Below are positions 17,089-24,717 of a stretch of 64,000 bases of DNA, in pieces. The notes under the pieces are model-generated. The model was not told the DNA's origin, ran no database searches, and saw nothing but the letters and a program-made list of their open reading frames with translations. The translations under genes were made by a program, and so were the position numbers. This DNA is from CAZXFH01 sp964640055 (GTDB lineage: Bacteria; Fidelibacterota; UBA2242; JAFGTP01), in NCBI GenBank assembly GCA_964640055.1, contig CAZXFH010000010.1, positions 1-64,000 on the forward strand, given 5' to 3'. Within the stretch, counting starts at the first letter, position 1. Every line of letters begins with the position of its first letter.

Positions 17089-19155
17089 GTGATACAGAAA
17101 GTAAGAAATATTGGTTTAGTAGCGCATATTGATGCCGGTAAGACCACTACCACTGAAAGAATTTTATTCTTTACCGGCAAAACCTATAAAATGGGTGAAG
17201 TCCATAATGGCGAAGCGGTTACCGATTTTATGCAGCAAGAGCAGGAGCGGGGCATTACCATTACTTCAGCAGCTATCACAGCGGAGTGGAAGAAACATCA
17301 GATTAATCTGATCGATACGCCTGGTCATATCGATTTTACCATGGAGGTAGAACGCTCATTGCGGGTATTGGATGGCATTGTCATGATCTTTTGCGCGGTT
17401 GGCGGGGTTGAACCGCAAAGCGAGACGGTCTGGCATCAAGCCGATAAATACAAAGTGCCCCGGATTGCATTTATCAATAAAATGGATCGACAGGGGGCCC
17501 ATATGGCGCATACCATTAAAATGATGAATGAAATGCTGGATGCCAAGGCGGTGCCTTTCCAGGTGCCCATTGGAAATGAGAAGGATTTCAGGGGAATGAT
17601 TGATTTGGTGGAAATGAAAGCCTACACTTTTGATGATTTGGATATTGTTAGCCTGGAAATACCGGAGTCATTACGTGCGAAGGCTGAAACTCAGCGTATT
17701 CAATTAATCGAAACATTGGCTGATTTTGATGAGGATCTAATGCTGAAATATCTCGATGAAAAAGAAATTGAAGTTGCAGATATTAAAAGAGCGGCCCGTC
17801 ATGCGGTTTTAAACCTGTGCATTACACCGGTTTTTTGTGGATCTGCATTTAAGAATAAAGGGGTTCGTTTTTTATTGAATGCAGTTGTCGATTACCTACC
17901 CTCCCCAATTGACCGAGGTGCGGTGACCGGTCGGGACGTGCAGGATATTGACATGGTCGTCACCCGCAAACCCACAATCAAAGATCCCCTGTCAGCCCTA
18001 GCCTTTAAAATCACAAATGACCCTTATGTGGGACAACAAACCTTTATCCGGCTTTATTCCGGAAAAATGGAAACCGGGACTTATGTCTACAATTCTACAA
18101 AATATGAAAAGGAGCGTATTAATCGTATGATGCGGGTTCATGCCGATAAACGGGAAGAAGTCGAGCGGCTCCAGGCCGGCGATATTGGCGCTCTGATCGG
18201 GACAAAATACACCACGACCGGGGATACCTTATGCGATCAGGACAAACCAATCCTGTTGGAAAAGATAGATTTTCCGGATACGGTTTTGGATATGACGGTT
18301 AAGCCACAAACCAATAAAGATCGTGATCGCCTCTCCCAAGCCTTAAATAAATTGGCCCTGGAAGACCCGTCGTTTAATGTCTTTTTTGATGATGAGACAG
18401 AGGAAACAGTTATTTCCGGGATGGGGGAGTTGCATCTCGAAGTAATTGCTGACCGCTTAAAGACAGAACACAATCTCAATGTGGAAGTCGGTGAACCGGC
18501 CGTGCGTTACAGAGAAACAGTCCTGCATGAAGCCGAGCATGAATATAAATTGAAACGGCAAACCGGCGGCCGCGGACAATATGCTCATATTGTTTATCGT
18601 ATTGAACCCAATCGGGGAAAAGGGTTGGAGTTCGAAAGTCATATTAAAGGGGGTAATATTCCCCGTGAATTCATTCCAGCCATTGAAAAAGAGTTTTATA
18701 AAATAATGCAAGAGGGGCTTTTGGCAAATTATCCCATTATAGATGTACGCTATGTACTGATTGACGGTAGCTATCACCCGGTAGATTCCAGTGAGATGGC
18801 TTTTCGTAGTTGTACCAAGCTGGCCCTACGCGAAAGTTTCCCGAAAGCCAATCCGCAGCTATTGGAACCTATCATGAAGATTGAAATTAATACTCCCGAT
18901 GAATATATGGGCGATATTATTGGCGATATTAGCAAGCGTCGGGGGAATATTAGCAAAATGCGTCGCTTCAGAAAAGGAGCCCAGAAGTTATCCGGTACGG
19001 TGCCCTTAAAAGAGATGTTTGGATATTCTTCAGATTTACGGTCGCTTTCCAGTGGTCGCGCGAATTTTTCAATGGAATTTTTGCGTTATGATCCCTTGCC
19101 TCGCAATCTGCAAGAAAAGATTATTGAGGAACGGCATCAAAAAGATCAATCCTAA
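17089..19155 (+). CDS. fusA: Translation elongation factor G
   Basis: GTPase that drives translocation on the ribosome. The start is GTG 17089, with AAAGGAG 7 bases upstream, and the next residues (RNIGLVAHIDAGKTTTTE) are the normal EF-G front. GTPase motifs: AHIDAGKT (12-19), ERGITIT, DTPGH, NKMD. Domains II-V follow, with GMGELHLEV and the domain IV tip GSYHPVDSSEMAF. At 688 residues it is full length. It lies outside any rpsL-rpsG-fusA-tuf operon here, and the domain V sequence (RGNISKMRRFRKGAQKL) departs from the usual EF-G1 form. It may therefore be a second, specialised EF-G paralogue; the window cannot show whether another copy exists. Confidence 0.93.
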   Translation: MIQKVRNIGLVAHIDAGKTTTTERILFFTGKTYKMGEVHNGEAVTDFMQQEQERGITITSAAITAEWKKHQINLIDTPGHIDFTMEVERSLRVLDGIVMIFCAVGGVEPQSETVWHQADKYKVPRIAFINKMDRQGAHMAHTIKMMNEMLDAKAVPFQVPIGNEKDFRGMIDLVEMKAYTFDDLDIVSLEIPESLRAKAETQRIQLIETLADFDEDLMLKYLDEKEIEVADIKRAARHAVLNLCITPVFCGSAFKNKGVRFLLNAVVDYLPSPIDRGAVTGRDVQDIDMVVTRKPTIKDPLSALAFKITNDPYVGQQTFIRLYSGKMETGTYVYNSTKYEKERINRMMRVHADKREEVERLQAGDIGALIGTKYTTTGDTLCDQDKPILLEKIDFPDTVLDMTVKPQTNKDRDRLSQALNKLALEDPSFNVFFDDETEETVISGMGELHLEVIADRLKTEHNLNVEVGEPAVRYRETVLHEAEHEYKLKRQTGGRGQYAHIVYRIEPNRGKGLEFESHIKGGNIPREFIPAIEKEFYKIMQEGLLANYPIIDVRYVLIDGSYHPVDSSEMAFRSCTKLALRESFPKANPQLLEPIMKIEINTPDEYMGDIIGDISKRRGNISKMRRFRKGAQKLSGTVPLKEMFGYSSDLRSLSSGRANFSMEFLRYDPLPRNLQEKIIEERHQKDQS

Positions 19156-19240
19156 TTAAAATTAGAATTGTATTTGATCTACAGGACGGTCGATTGTATT
19201 TTAATTGGTCGCTTTTTTAATAAGGGAGATAAAAGAACTG

Positions 19241-20320
19241 ATGAAATTTAAAGTATTTGCGATTCTATTCATTTGTCTAGGATTGATTTTAATAATTGAA
19301 GCCCAGGAACAAATTATCATCAATGCAGGATTCTCCGGTCAAAATTTACTGACCTATGTCCAAGATAATTACACACCTCAGCATACGCTGGGCTATACCG
19401 ATGCACGAGATACCCTCTATGGGGTTATTGATGCTGATAGCGCCCGTCATTTGGAAACGATCTATAGTGGCTTTACCATTGTTTTGGAACCGGAAATGGA
19501 ACCGGATCCCAGTAAAGATGCCGATAGCAAGGGTGTTAATTGCGAGCATAGTTGGCCACAATCCATGGGGGCCGGTGATGAGCCCCAGAGAAGCGATATG
19601 CACCATTTGTTTCCTTGTAAGTCTAATGTCAATTCTTCCCGGGGAAATGCTCCGTTCGGGGATATTCCTGATGCCTTGACTGACCGGTGGTATTACCAGG
19701 GTCAAATATTGACTACGATACCTGACACCTTGATCGATTATTATAGTGAAAAAGAAAATGATGGTTCGAGTATGTTTGAACCCCGCGAGAAGGTTAAAGG
19801 TGATATTGCCCGGGCCATGTTCTATTTTTATACCATTTACCATCAAGCGGCTGATTCTCTGTTTTGGCAAACCCAGGAATCTGCCTTGTTAAAGTGGCAC
19901 TATTGTGATCCTGTCGATAGTATGGAATACAGTCGTACCTGGAAAATTGCTGCTCACCAGGATAGCCTTCCCAATCCCTTTGTGCTCGATAGTTCCTTGG
20001 CAAGACGAATTTGGCAACCAGAAGATACAAAAATTACGCAAACGGCACCAATTAACCATGCTTTTACCCTTTATCCGGCTTATCCGAATCCCTTTAATAA
20101 CTTGACCAATATCGCTTTTGAGTTGGACAGGACCGCAAAGGTCAAAATTACTGTTCATGATTTATCAGGTAGGGTCGTCGGGCAGCTACTGAATCAGGAA
20201 GTTCTAACCGGCTATCATAAGTATCGCTGGCAACCGACGGGTATCCCCTCCGGGTTTTATTTCTACCGGTTAAGTATTAACGGCCGTGTCACACAACGCA
20301 AATGCTTATATTTAAAATAG
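19241..20320 (+). CDS. Secreted endonuclease I family nuclease with T9SS sorting domain
   Basis: Predicted extracellular nuclease of 359 residues. The ATG at 19241 follows AAGGGAG and opens a signal peptide (MKFKVFAILFICLGLILII, cleaved near EAQE). The nuclease domain (about 60-270) has the endonuclease I hallmarks: NCEHSWPQSMG, RSDMHHLFPCKSNVNSSRGN and PFGDI, a beta-beta-metal-type site. The last 80 residues are a type A T9SS sorting domain: YPAYPNPFNNLTNIAFEL, VHDLSGRVV, and GFYFYRLSINGR. It should be exported by Sec, then moved across the outer membrane by the T9SS whose PorU and PorV are encoded at 28.8-34.7 kb. A role in degrading or scavenging external DNA is likely. Confidence 0.92.
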   Translation: MKFKVFAILFICLGLILIIEAQEQIIINAGFSGQNLLTYVQDNYTPQHTLGYTDARDTLYGVIDADSARHLETIYSGFTIVLEPEMEPDPSKDADSKGVNCEHSWPQSMGAGDEPQRSDMHHLFPCKSNVNSSRGNAPFGDIPDALTDRWYYQGQILTTIPDTLIDYYSEKENDGSSMFEPREKVKGDIARAMFYFYTIYHQAADSLFWQTQESALLKWHYCDPVDSMEYSRTWKIAAHQDSLPNPFVLDSSLARRIWQPEDTKITQTAPINHAFTLYPAYPNPFNNLTNIAFELDRTAKVKITVHDLSGRVVGQLLNQEVLTGYHKYRWQPTGIPSGFYFYRLSINGRVTQRKCLYLK

Positions 20321-20365
20321 ATATTTAGTGAAATTTATTTCTTTACTGTAACTGTAGAGATAGGA

Positions 20366-21382
20366 TTAAATCTTTATCTCAATTTCAGCGTCCTGGATCA
20401 ATTTTTGGACATAGTCCTGATATAGCTTTTCCATCTTTTGATTTTTTAGCTGTTCTTCGATCTGGTCATAGACTTCTTCCAAAGGCCGCTGTTGTTCCTT
20501 ATCGTAGACTTTGATAATATGATAACCAAAGTTGGTTTCCACGATATCACTTATCTCGCCGACCTCTAAATTAAAAGCAGCCTCTTCGAAAGAGGGAACC
20601 ATATCCCCGGATTGAAATTTACCCAAATCACCACCATTCTTGGCACTTGGTCCTTCTGAATATTTTTTAGCAAGTTCGGTAAAATCCTGGCCTGATTTTG
20701 CCTTTGCCAGAATCTCCTGGGCTTCGGTATAGGATGATTGTTTTGCAGAGTCAGATTCGCCTTGGGTTTTAATGAGGATATGGCGAGCGGAAACTGATTT
20801 TACGCCTGTGTAATTGTCTAAAATTTCTTGTTTACTAACTTCAATGTCCTGCTTTATTTTTTGGTCTAAATATCTTTGGATCAAGAGTGCCTCTCTAATA
20901 CTGTTTTTAACAGTTTCCAGTGAGATTTTCTGGTTGGAGAGAAACTCAACAAATTTTTCCTTACTGCCAGCGCGCTGATATTGATTTTGTAATATCGAAT
21001 CAACAGCTGCATCAGGAATATTTAAACCAATTTGCTCTGCTTCTCTTAAAAGTAGTCTTTTCTCAACAATATTCTGCACTGCCTGTCGCAGGACGTTTTC
21101 CAGACGGTTATTATCAAGCTGAGTTAATTGTTGGGCTCGTGCACCGGCATTTTTATAATAATCGCGGAAGAATCCCGCGACGGTTAAATCGAAATATTTG
21201 GTGGTCGCTAAAACACGGTTTTTATCAGGGTTGACATAGGGGATAGTATCTGAAATGGCTAGCGCCAGCTCATATTCCGGGCTGCCCTCTTGCAGTTTGT
21301 CAGCACTTTCTTTTTGTTGGGAACAGGTGATAGGCAAGCATAAAATAATTAAACCGAGAACCATTATAATTGACTTACGCAT
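20366..21382 (-). CDS. Parvulin-type peptidyl-prolyl isomerase lipoprotein (SurA/PrsA-like)
   Basis: Periplasmic folding factor of 338 residues. The N-terminus is a lipoprotein signal with lipobox LPITC at about residue 20. An N-terminal SurA-like helical chaperone region follows (RLLLREAEQIGLNIPDAAVDSIL), then one parvulin domain (about 198-300): SARHILIKTQG, FTELAKKYSEGPSAKNGGDLG, FEEAAFNLEVGEISDIVETNFGYHIIKV. All core parvulin features are present. It probably assists outer-membrane or secreted protein folding. It is divergent from the thioredoxin gene; the ISL3-like end lies in the gap between them. Confidence 0.93.
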   Translation of the reverse strand: MRKSIIMVLGLIILCLPITCSQQKESADKLQEGSPEYELALAISDTIPYVNPDKNRVLATTKYFDLTVAGFFRDYYKNAGARAQQLTQLDNNRLENVLRQAVQNIVEKRLLLREAEQIGLNIPDAAVDSILQNQYQRAGSKEKFVEFLSNQKISLETVKNSIREALLIQRYLDQKIKQDIEVSKQEILDNYTGVKSVSARHILIKTQGESDSAKQSSYTEAQEILAKAKSGQDFTELAKKYSEGPSAKNGGDLGKFQSGDMVPSFEEAAFNLEVGEISDIVETNFGYHIIKVYDKEQQRPLEEVYDQIEEQLKNQKMEKLYQDYVQKLIQDAEIEIKI

Positions 21383-21467
21383 TTTGACTCCTTTTTTTTC
21401 GGATCATACTAAAAATAACTTCTAAAGATAGGCATATTTGATTGGAAATCATAGTATTATTAGTTTA

Positions 21468-21638
21468 GGTTCTTCCGGGAAATGTGTGGAAAAGTCTAAA
21501 AAGTGAGTAATTTATCATATGGAAGATAAAGCACTATACACGCAAATACTTGGCATTCAGCCTCCCTGGAAGATTGACCATATTGATCTGGATATGGAAC
21601 AGGAGAGGGTTGATGTTTATGTTGAATGGCCGGCAAAA
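21468..21638 (+). mobile_element. ISL3-family left-end remnant forming the 5' end of the thioredoxin gene
   Basis: From 21468 the sequence begins GGTTCTTCCGGGAAATGTGT, an ISL3-like terminal repeat start, as at the 4326 end. The ATG lies 51 bp inside. Codons 6-37 match the transposase fragment at 3860-4227 over 32 ungapped positions, 9 identical and most others conservative (shared L....LG...PW and D.E....D.Y). The similarity ends at about codon 38, where thioredoxin sequence begins. No second IS end is seen. The call rests on by-eye comparison. Confidence 0.6.
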
Positions 21639-22034
21639 GCAGATAATAAACACGTGGTGATTGATTTTTATACTGATTGGTGTAGCTGGTGTAAAGTCAT
21701 GGATGAAAAGACTTTTTCCGTTCCAAAGATAGAAAGCTATCTTTTTAAGCACTTTGTGCCAATCCGCATTGATGCTGAAAGTATCCAGGATACGGTATTT
21801 TTTAAAGGACAGCAGATGACTTTTAGAGAATTGACCAGCGCCTTTCGTGTCAGCGGATTTCCTTCGGTTGCTTTTTTAACCCCGGATGCCGATATTATCA
21901 CTATTGTACCGGGATATATTGAGAAAGAGATGTTTTTAAATATATTGAGATATATGCAAAAGGAATGTTATCGGCAGCAGATGAGCTTGGAGGAATTTAT
22001 CGAAAAGGGATGTTCGGAAAAAAATAATGGATGA
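21519..22034 (+). CDS. Thioredoxin-fold protein with an ISL3-transposase-derived N-terminus
   Basis: A 171-residue protein. Residues about 43-160 are a thioredoxin-like domain of the DsbD-gamma/thioredoxin_7 type: NKHVVIDFYTDWCSWCKVMDEKTF with C55 and C58 in WCSWC, then the cis-Pro loop SGFPSVAFL. Related proteins usually start with a signal peptide and a short helix. Here residues 1-38 look instead like the start of an ISL3 transposase, and no export signal is present, so the product should stay in the cytoplasm. The stop overlaps the next gene's ATG (ATGA), so the two are co-translated. The reading frame is intact; a working gene is likely. Confidence 0.85.
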   Translation: MEDKALYTQILGIQPPWKIDHIDLDMEQERVDVYVEWPAKADNKHVVIDFYTDWCSWCKVMDEKTFSVPKIESYLFKHFVPIRIDAESIQDTVFFKGQQMTFRELTSAFRVSGFPSVAFLTPDADIITIVPGYIEKEMFLNILRYMQKECYRQQMSLEEFIEKGCSEKNNG

Positions 22035-22666
22035 ATATGATTATTGAAACTATTGTAACACGGAATTTTGCTGAAAACATGTATATTCTGGGTGATAAAA
22101 AGGGAAAAGAATCCATCCTGATAGATCCGGGGGGTAAACCGGAACAAATTATCAACAAGATTGAGGAACTGCATTTAAAACCTGTCAGGATTCTGAATAC
22201 TCATGCCCATCCGGACCATATAGGTGCAGTGCAGGCTTTGCAAAATAGGTATAGTATTCCTTTCATGGTTCACCAGGCAGAAGCTAATAATGTCCAATCA
22301 GCGGCTCAGATGGCGCAGTTTATTGGTTTGTCTGAATTCGCAGCGCCCTGTGTGGATACATTTTTTACCAGCGATGATAAATTCAATCTTGGTAGGGATC
22401 AGTTACAAGTTATTCACACCCCGGGACATACACCCGGTAGTGTTAGTTTTCAAGTACAAGATAAACTGTTTTCTGGGGATACTTTATTTCGGATGTCAGT
22501 TGGACGCACTGATTTACCAGGCGGATCCTGGTCGGATCTACAACAGAGTTTGAGAGGCCTAGCAAAGCTAGCTTCGCATACAAAGGTTTTTCCAGGTCAT
22601 GGTCCCACCACTACAATCGGACAGGAACTGGCTCATAATCCCATTTACAAAGAAATTGGACGATAA
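22031..22666 (+). CDS. Metallo-beta-lactamase-fold hydrolase (glyoxalase II-like)
   Basis: Cytoplasmic zinc hydrolase of 211 residues. Metal motif THAHPDH at residues 57-63, then HTPGHTPGSV, FSGDTLF and PGHGPTT supply the remaining ligands. The short length and layout match the GloB-like/YcbL group, which hydrolyse thioesters or act on related small molecules, and the persulfide dioxygenase side of the family. Its ATG overlaps the thioredoxin stop by 4 bp. A thioredoxin next to a GloB-like enzyme could mean handling of thiol adducts or persulfides, but that is inference. Confidence 0.9.
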   Translation: MNMIIETIVTRNFAENMYILGDKKGKESILIDPGGKPEQIINKIEELHLKPVRILNTHAHPDHIGAVQALQNRYSIPFMVHQAEANNVQSAAQMAQFIGLSEFAAPCVDTFFTSDDKFNLGRDQLQVIHTPGHTPGSVSFQVQDKLFSGDTLFRMSVGRTDLPGGSWSDLQQSLRGLAKLASHTKVFPGHGPTTTIGQELAHNPIYKEIGR

Positions 22667-22755
22667 CGCGGAGATTTTCGTATTATAAATGTAATTTATC
22701 GGCTGATTAGGTTTATTCATTCACCTGAATAGGCTTTATTTATTAAATTATAGTG

Positions 22756-24156
22756 ATGAAAGATCTGTATCTTCGATTTAAGGAATTTGTTGAAAACCAG
22801 GACTTGTTTGGTGAGGCGGATCATGTTCTGGCGGCTGTTTCCGGTGGCGTTGACTCAATGTCTATGTTGGATTGTTTATTAAAATATAGCTGTGAAACTG
22901 ATCTGAAATTATATGTAGCACATGTTAATCATCGGTTACGCGGACAGCAAAGTGATCAGGATGAAGCCTTAGTCCGTGCATTTTGTTCGCAAAACGGATT
23001 GAAGTATTATATAAAACAATATAATGTTGATTCATCAGCCAAGGAGCATGGCTTGTCTGTGGAAATGGCTGGTCGCCGTTTACGTTATCGGTTTTTTAAT
23101 GATACTGCCCGGAATACCCCGAACTGTATCATTGCTACCGGGCACACCTTGGACGATCATGTGGAAACGGTATTGATGCGGATCCTGAAAGGAACCGGGT
23201 GGCAGGGCCTTTGTGGTATAACGATTAAGCGGGATAATATTGTGCGTCCCCTGCGATTTGCGCGTAAAAAAGAGCTGTATGACTATGCACGGGTTCAGCA
23301 AATACCCTTTCGGGAGGATCATACCAATTTCATTTCCATGGGACAGCGTAATATCCTTCGCAATGAGGTGATCCCTTTGCTAACCGATAAAATAAATCCC
23401 CAGCTGCATAAAGCGGTCGATCGGCTTTCAAATATCGGCCGCGAAACACATATATGGTTACAAGAGGAAATAAAGCAGTATTATAGAAGGGTTGTTATCA
23501 AAGAAGAAAGATATCAAATTGTACTTGAAATAGCTGGTCTGAAAAATTATTTCAGAGCGATTAAGAAAGGAATTTTACTGCAGAGTATCGCCAAACTGGA
23601 ACAAACCTATGCACCCCAATATAATTATTTGATTATGGATAATCTGGTAAATTTGATAAATAGATCCAAAACCGGAAAACATCTCAGGCTTTCCAAAAAA
23701 ATATGGGCTAATATTGATCGCGGCAGGCTAATTCTGGCGCATAAGAAATTTCTGGATTGGGATGGATCGCAGATTACAATGGGTGCTCCTTTTGAAACGA
23801 CTACATTTCGATTCAAAGCCGCTTTAGTACCGCGAGCGGATTATAGAATTAACAAATCATCTGATATGGAATTTATTGATTATGATAAAGTAAAGGGAAA
23901 GTTTAAATTACGGCAATGGCAGCCGGGCGATAGTTTTCAACCGCTCGGGTTTAATCACCATAAGAAAGTGAGTGATTTGTTTGTTGATCATAAAATTTCC
24001 AGATTTAAAAAGCAGCAAATACCCATTTTAGTGGATCAAACCGGTGTGGTTTGGGTTTGCGGCCTTAGGCTAGCCGAGCGAGTCAAAATTACCGCAGATA
24101 CACAGCAAGTCGTTAAACTTACTTATGAGGAAAAACATGCGCGACCAACAAATTGA
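22756..24156 (+). CDS. tilS: tRNA(Ile)-lysidine synthase
   Basis: Modifies C34 of the CAU-anticodon tRNA-Ile to lysidine so that it reads AUA codons; an essential step. The PP-loop ATPase motif AAVSGGVDSMSMLD is near residues 28-41, followed by HVNHRLRG, a TGHTLDDHVETVLMR stretch and LRILKGTG-like sequence. The C-terminal TilS domain has KFKLRQWQPGDSFQPLGF and KIPILVD-like VWVCGLRLAERVKI. Length of about 466 residues is usual. ATG 22756 was chosen; a GTG lies one codon upstream. It overlaps hpt, and the order tilS-hpt-ftsH is widely conserved. Confidence 0.95.
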   Translation: MKDLYLRFKEFVENQDLFGEADHVLAAVSGGVDSMSMLDCLLKYSCETDLKLYVAHVNHRLRGQQSDQDEALVRAFCSQNGLKYYIKQYNVDSSAKEHGLSVEMAGRRLRYRFFNDTARNTPNCIIATGHTLDDHVETVLMRILKGTGWQGLCGITIKRDNIVRPLRFARKKELYDYARVQQIPFREDHTNFISMGQRNILRNEVIPLLTDKINPQLHKAVDRLSNIGRETHIWLQEEIKQYYRRVVIKEERYQIVLEIAGLKNYFRAIKKGILLQSIAKLEQTYAPQYNYLIMDNLVNLINRSKTGKHLRLSKKIWANIDRGRLILAHKKFLDWDGSQITMGAPFETTTFRFKAALVPRADYRINKSSDMEFIDYDKVKGKFKLRQWQPGDSFQPLGFNHHKKVSDLFVDHKISRFKKQQIPILVDQTGVVWVCGLRLAERVKITADTQQVVKLTYEEKHARPTN

Positions 24157-24700
24157 ATTGGATGACCGCTATGGTAAATATGCGGGAAAGCATATAAAAC
24201 CATTAATAACTGCGGATCGGATTCAAAGCCGGGTACAAGAATTGGCAGATCAGATTAGTGTGGATTATCAGGGGAGTATTCCGATTATTATCGGTGTATT
24301 AAACGGCAGTTTTGTATTTCTATCTGATTTATTTCGTGATATGGACCTGGAAGCGGAGGTCGATTTTATCAAAATTTCATCTTATCTCCATGATACCAGG
24401 TCCAGCGGAACCGTTCGCTTACTTAAAGATATAAGTTGTGATGTTACCGGCCGGGATGTTCTGATAGTCGAAGATATCATTGATTCTGGTCTTTCCATCA
24501 AATTCGTAAAACGTCGTTTGGAAGAGAGTGAAACCCGATCGGTGAAGATCGCCACACTCTTAATGAAGAAATGTGCGGACGTGGATTTCACAATAGATTA
24601 TGTGGGATTTGAAATACCGAACAAATATGTCGTAGGTTATGGGTTAGATCTGTCGCAAAAATTGAGGAATCTGCGCTCCATCTATTATTTGCAGGATTAA
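24137..24700 (+). CDS. hpt: Hypoxanthine phosphoribosyltransferase
   Basis: Purine salvage enzyme joining hypoxanthine or guanine to PRPP. The PRPP-binding motif is DVLIVEDIIDSGLS; GVLNGSFVFLSDL and VDFIKISSY are typical, and YVVGYGLDLSQKLRNL marks the C-terminus. The ATG at 24137 has GAGG six bases upstream. An in-frame ATG at 24125 would add four residues and overlap tilS more. Length is about 187 residues, normal for the family. It lies between tilS and ftsH. Confidence 0.95.
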   Translation: MRDQQIELDDRYGKYAGKHIKPLITADRIQSRVQELADQISVDYQGSIPIIIGVLNGSFVFLSDLFRDMDLEAEVDFIKISSYLHDTRSSGTVRLLKDISCDVTGRDVLIVEDIIDSGLSIKFVKRRLEESETRSVKIATLLMKKCADVDFTIDYVGFEIPNKYVVGYGLDLSQKLRNLRSIYYLQD

Positions 24701-24717
24701 ATAAAAGGCGCAATTAT

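Noticed and set aside
16929..17132. 67-codon frame ahead of fusA
   Set aside because: It overlaps the true fusA start (GTG 17089 with AAAGGAG), is strongly basic without family features and has no ribosome site; treated as chance.
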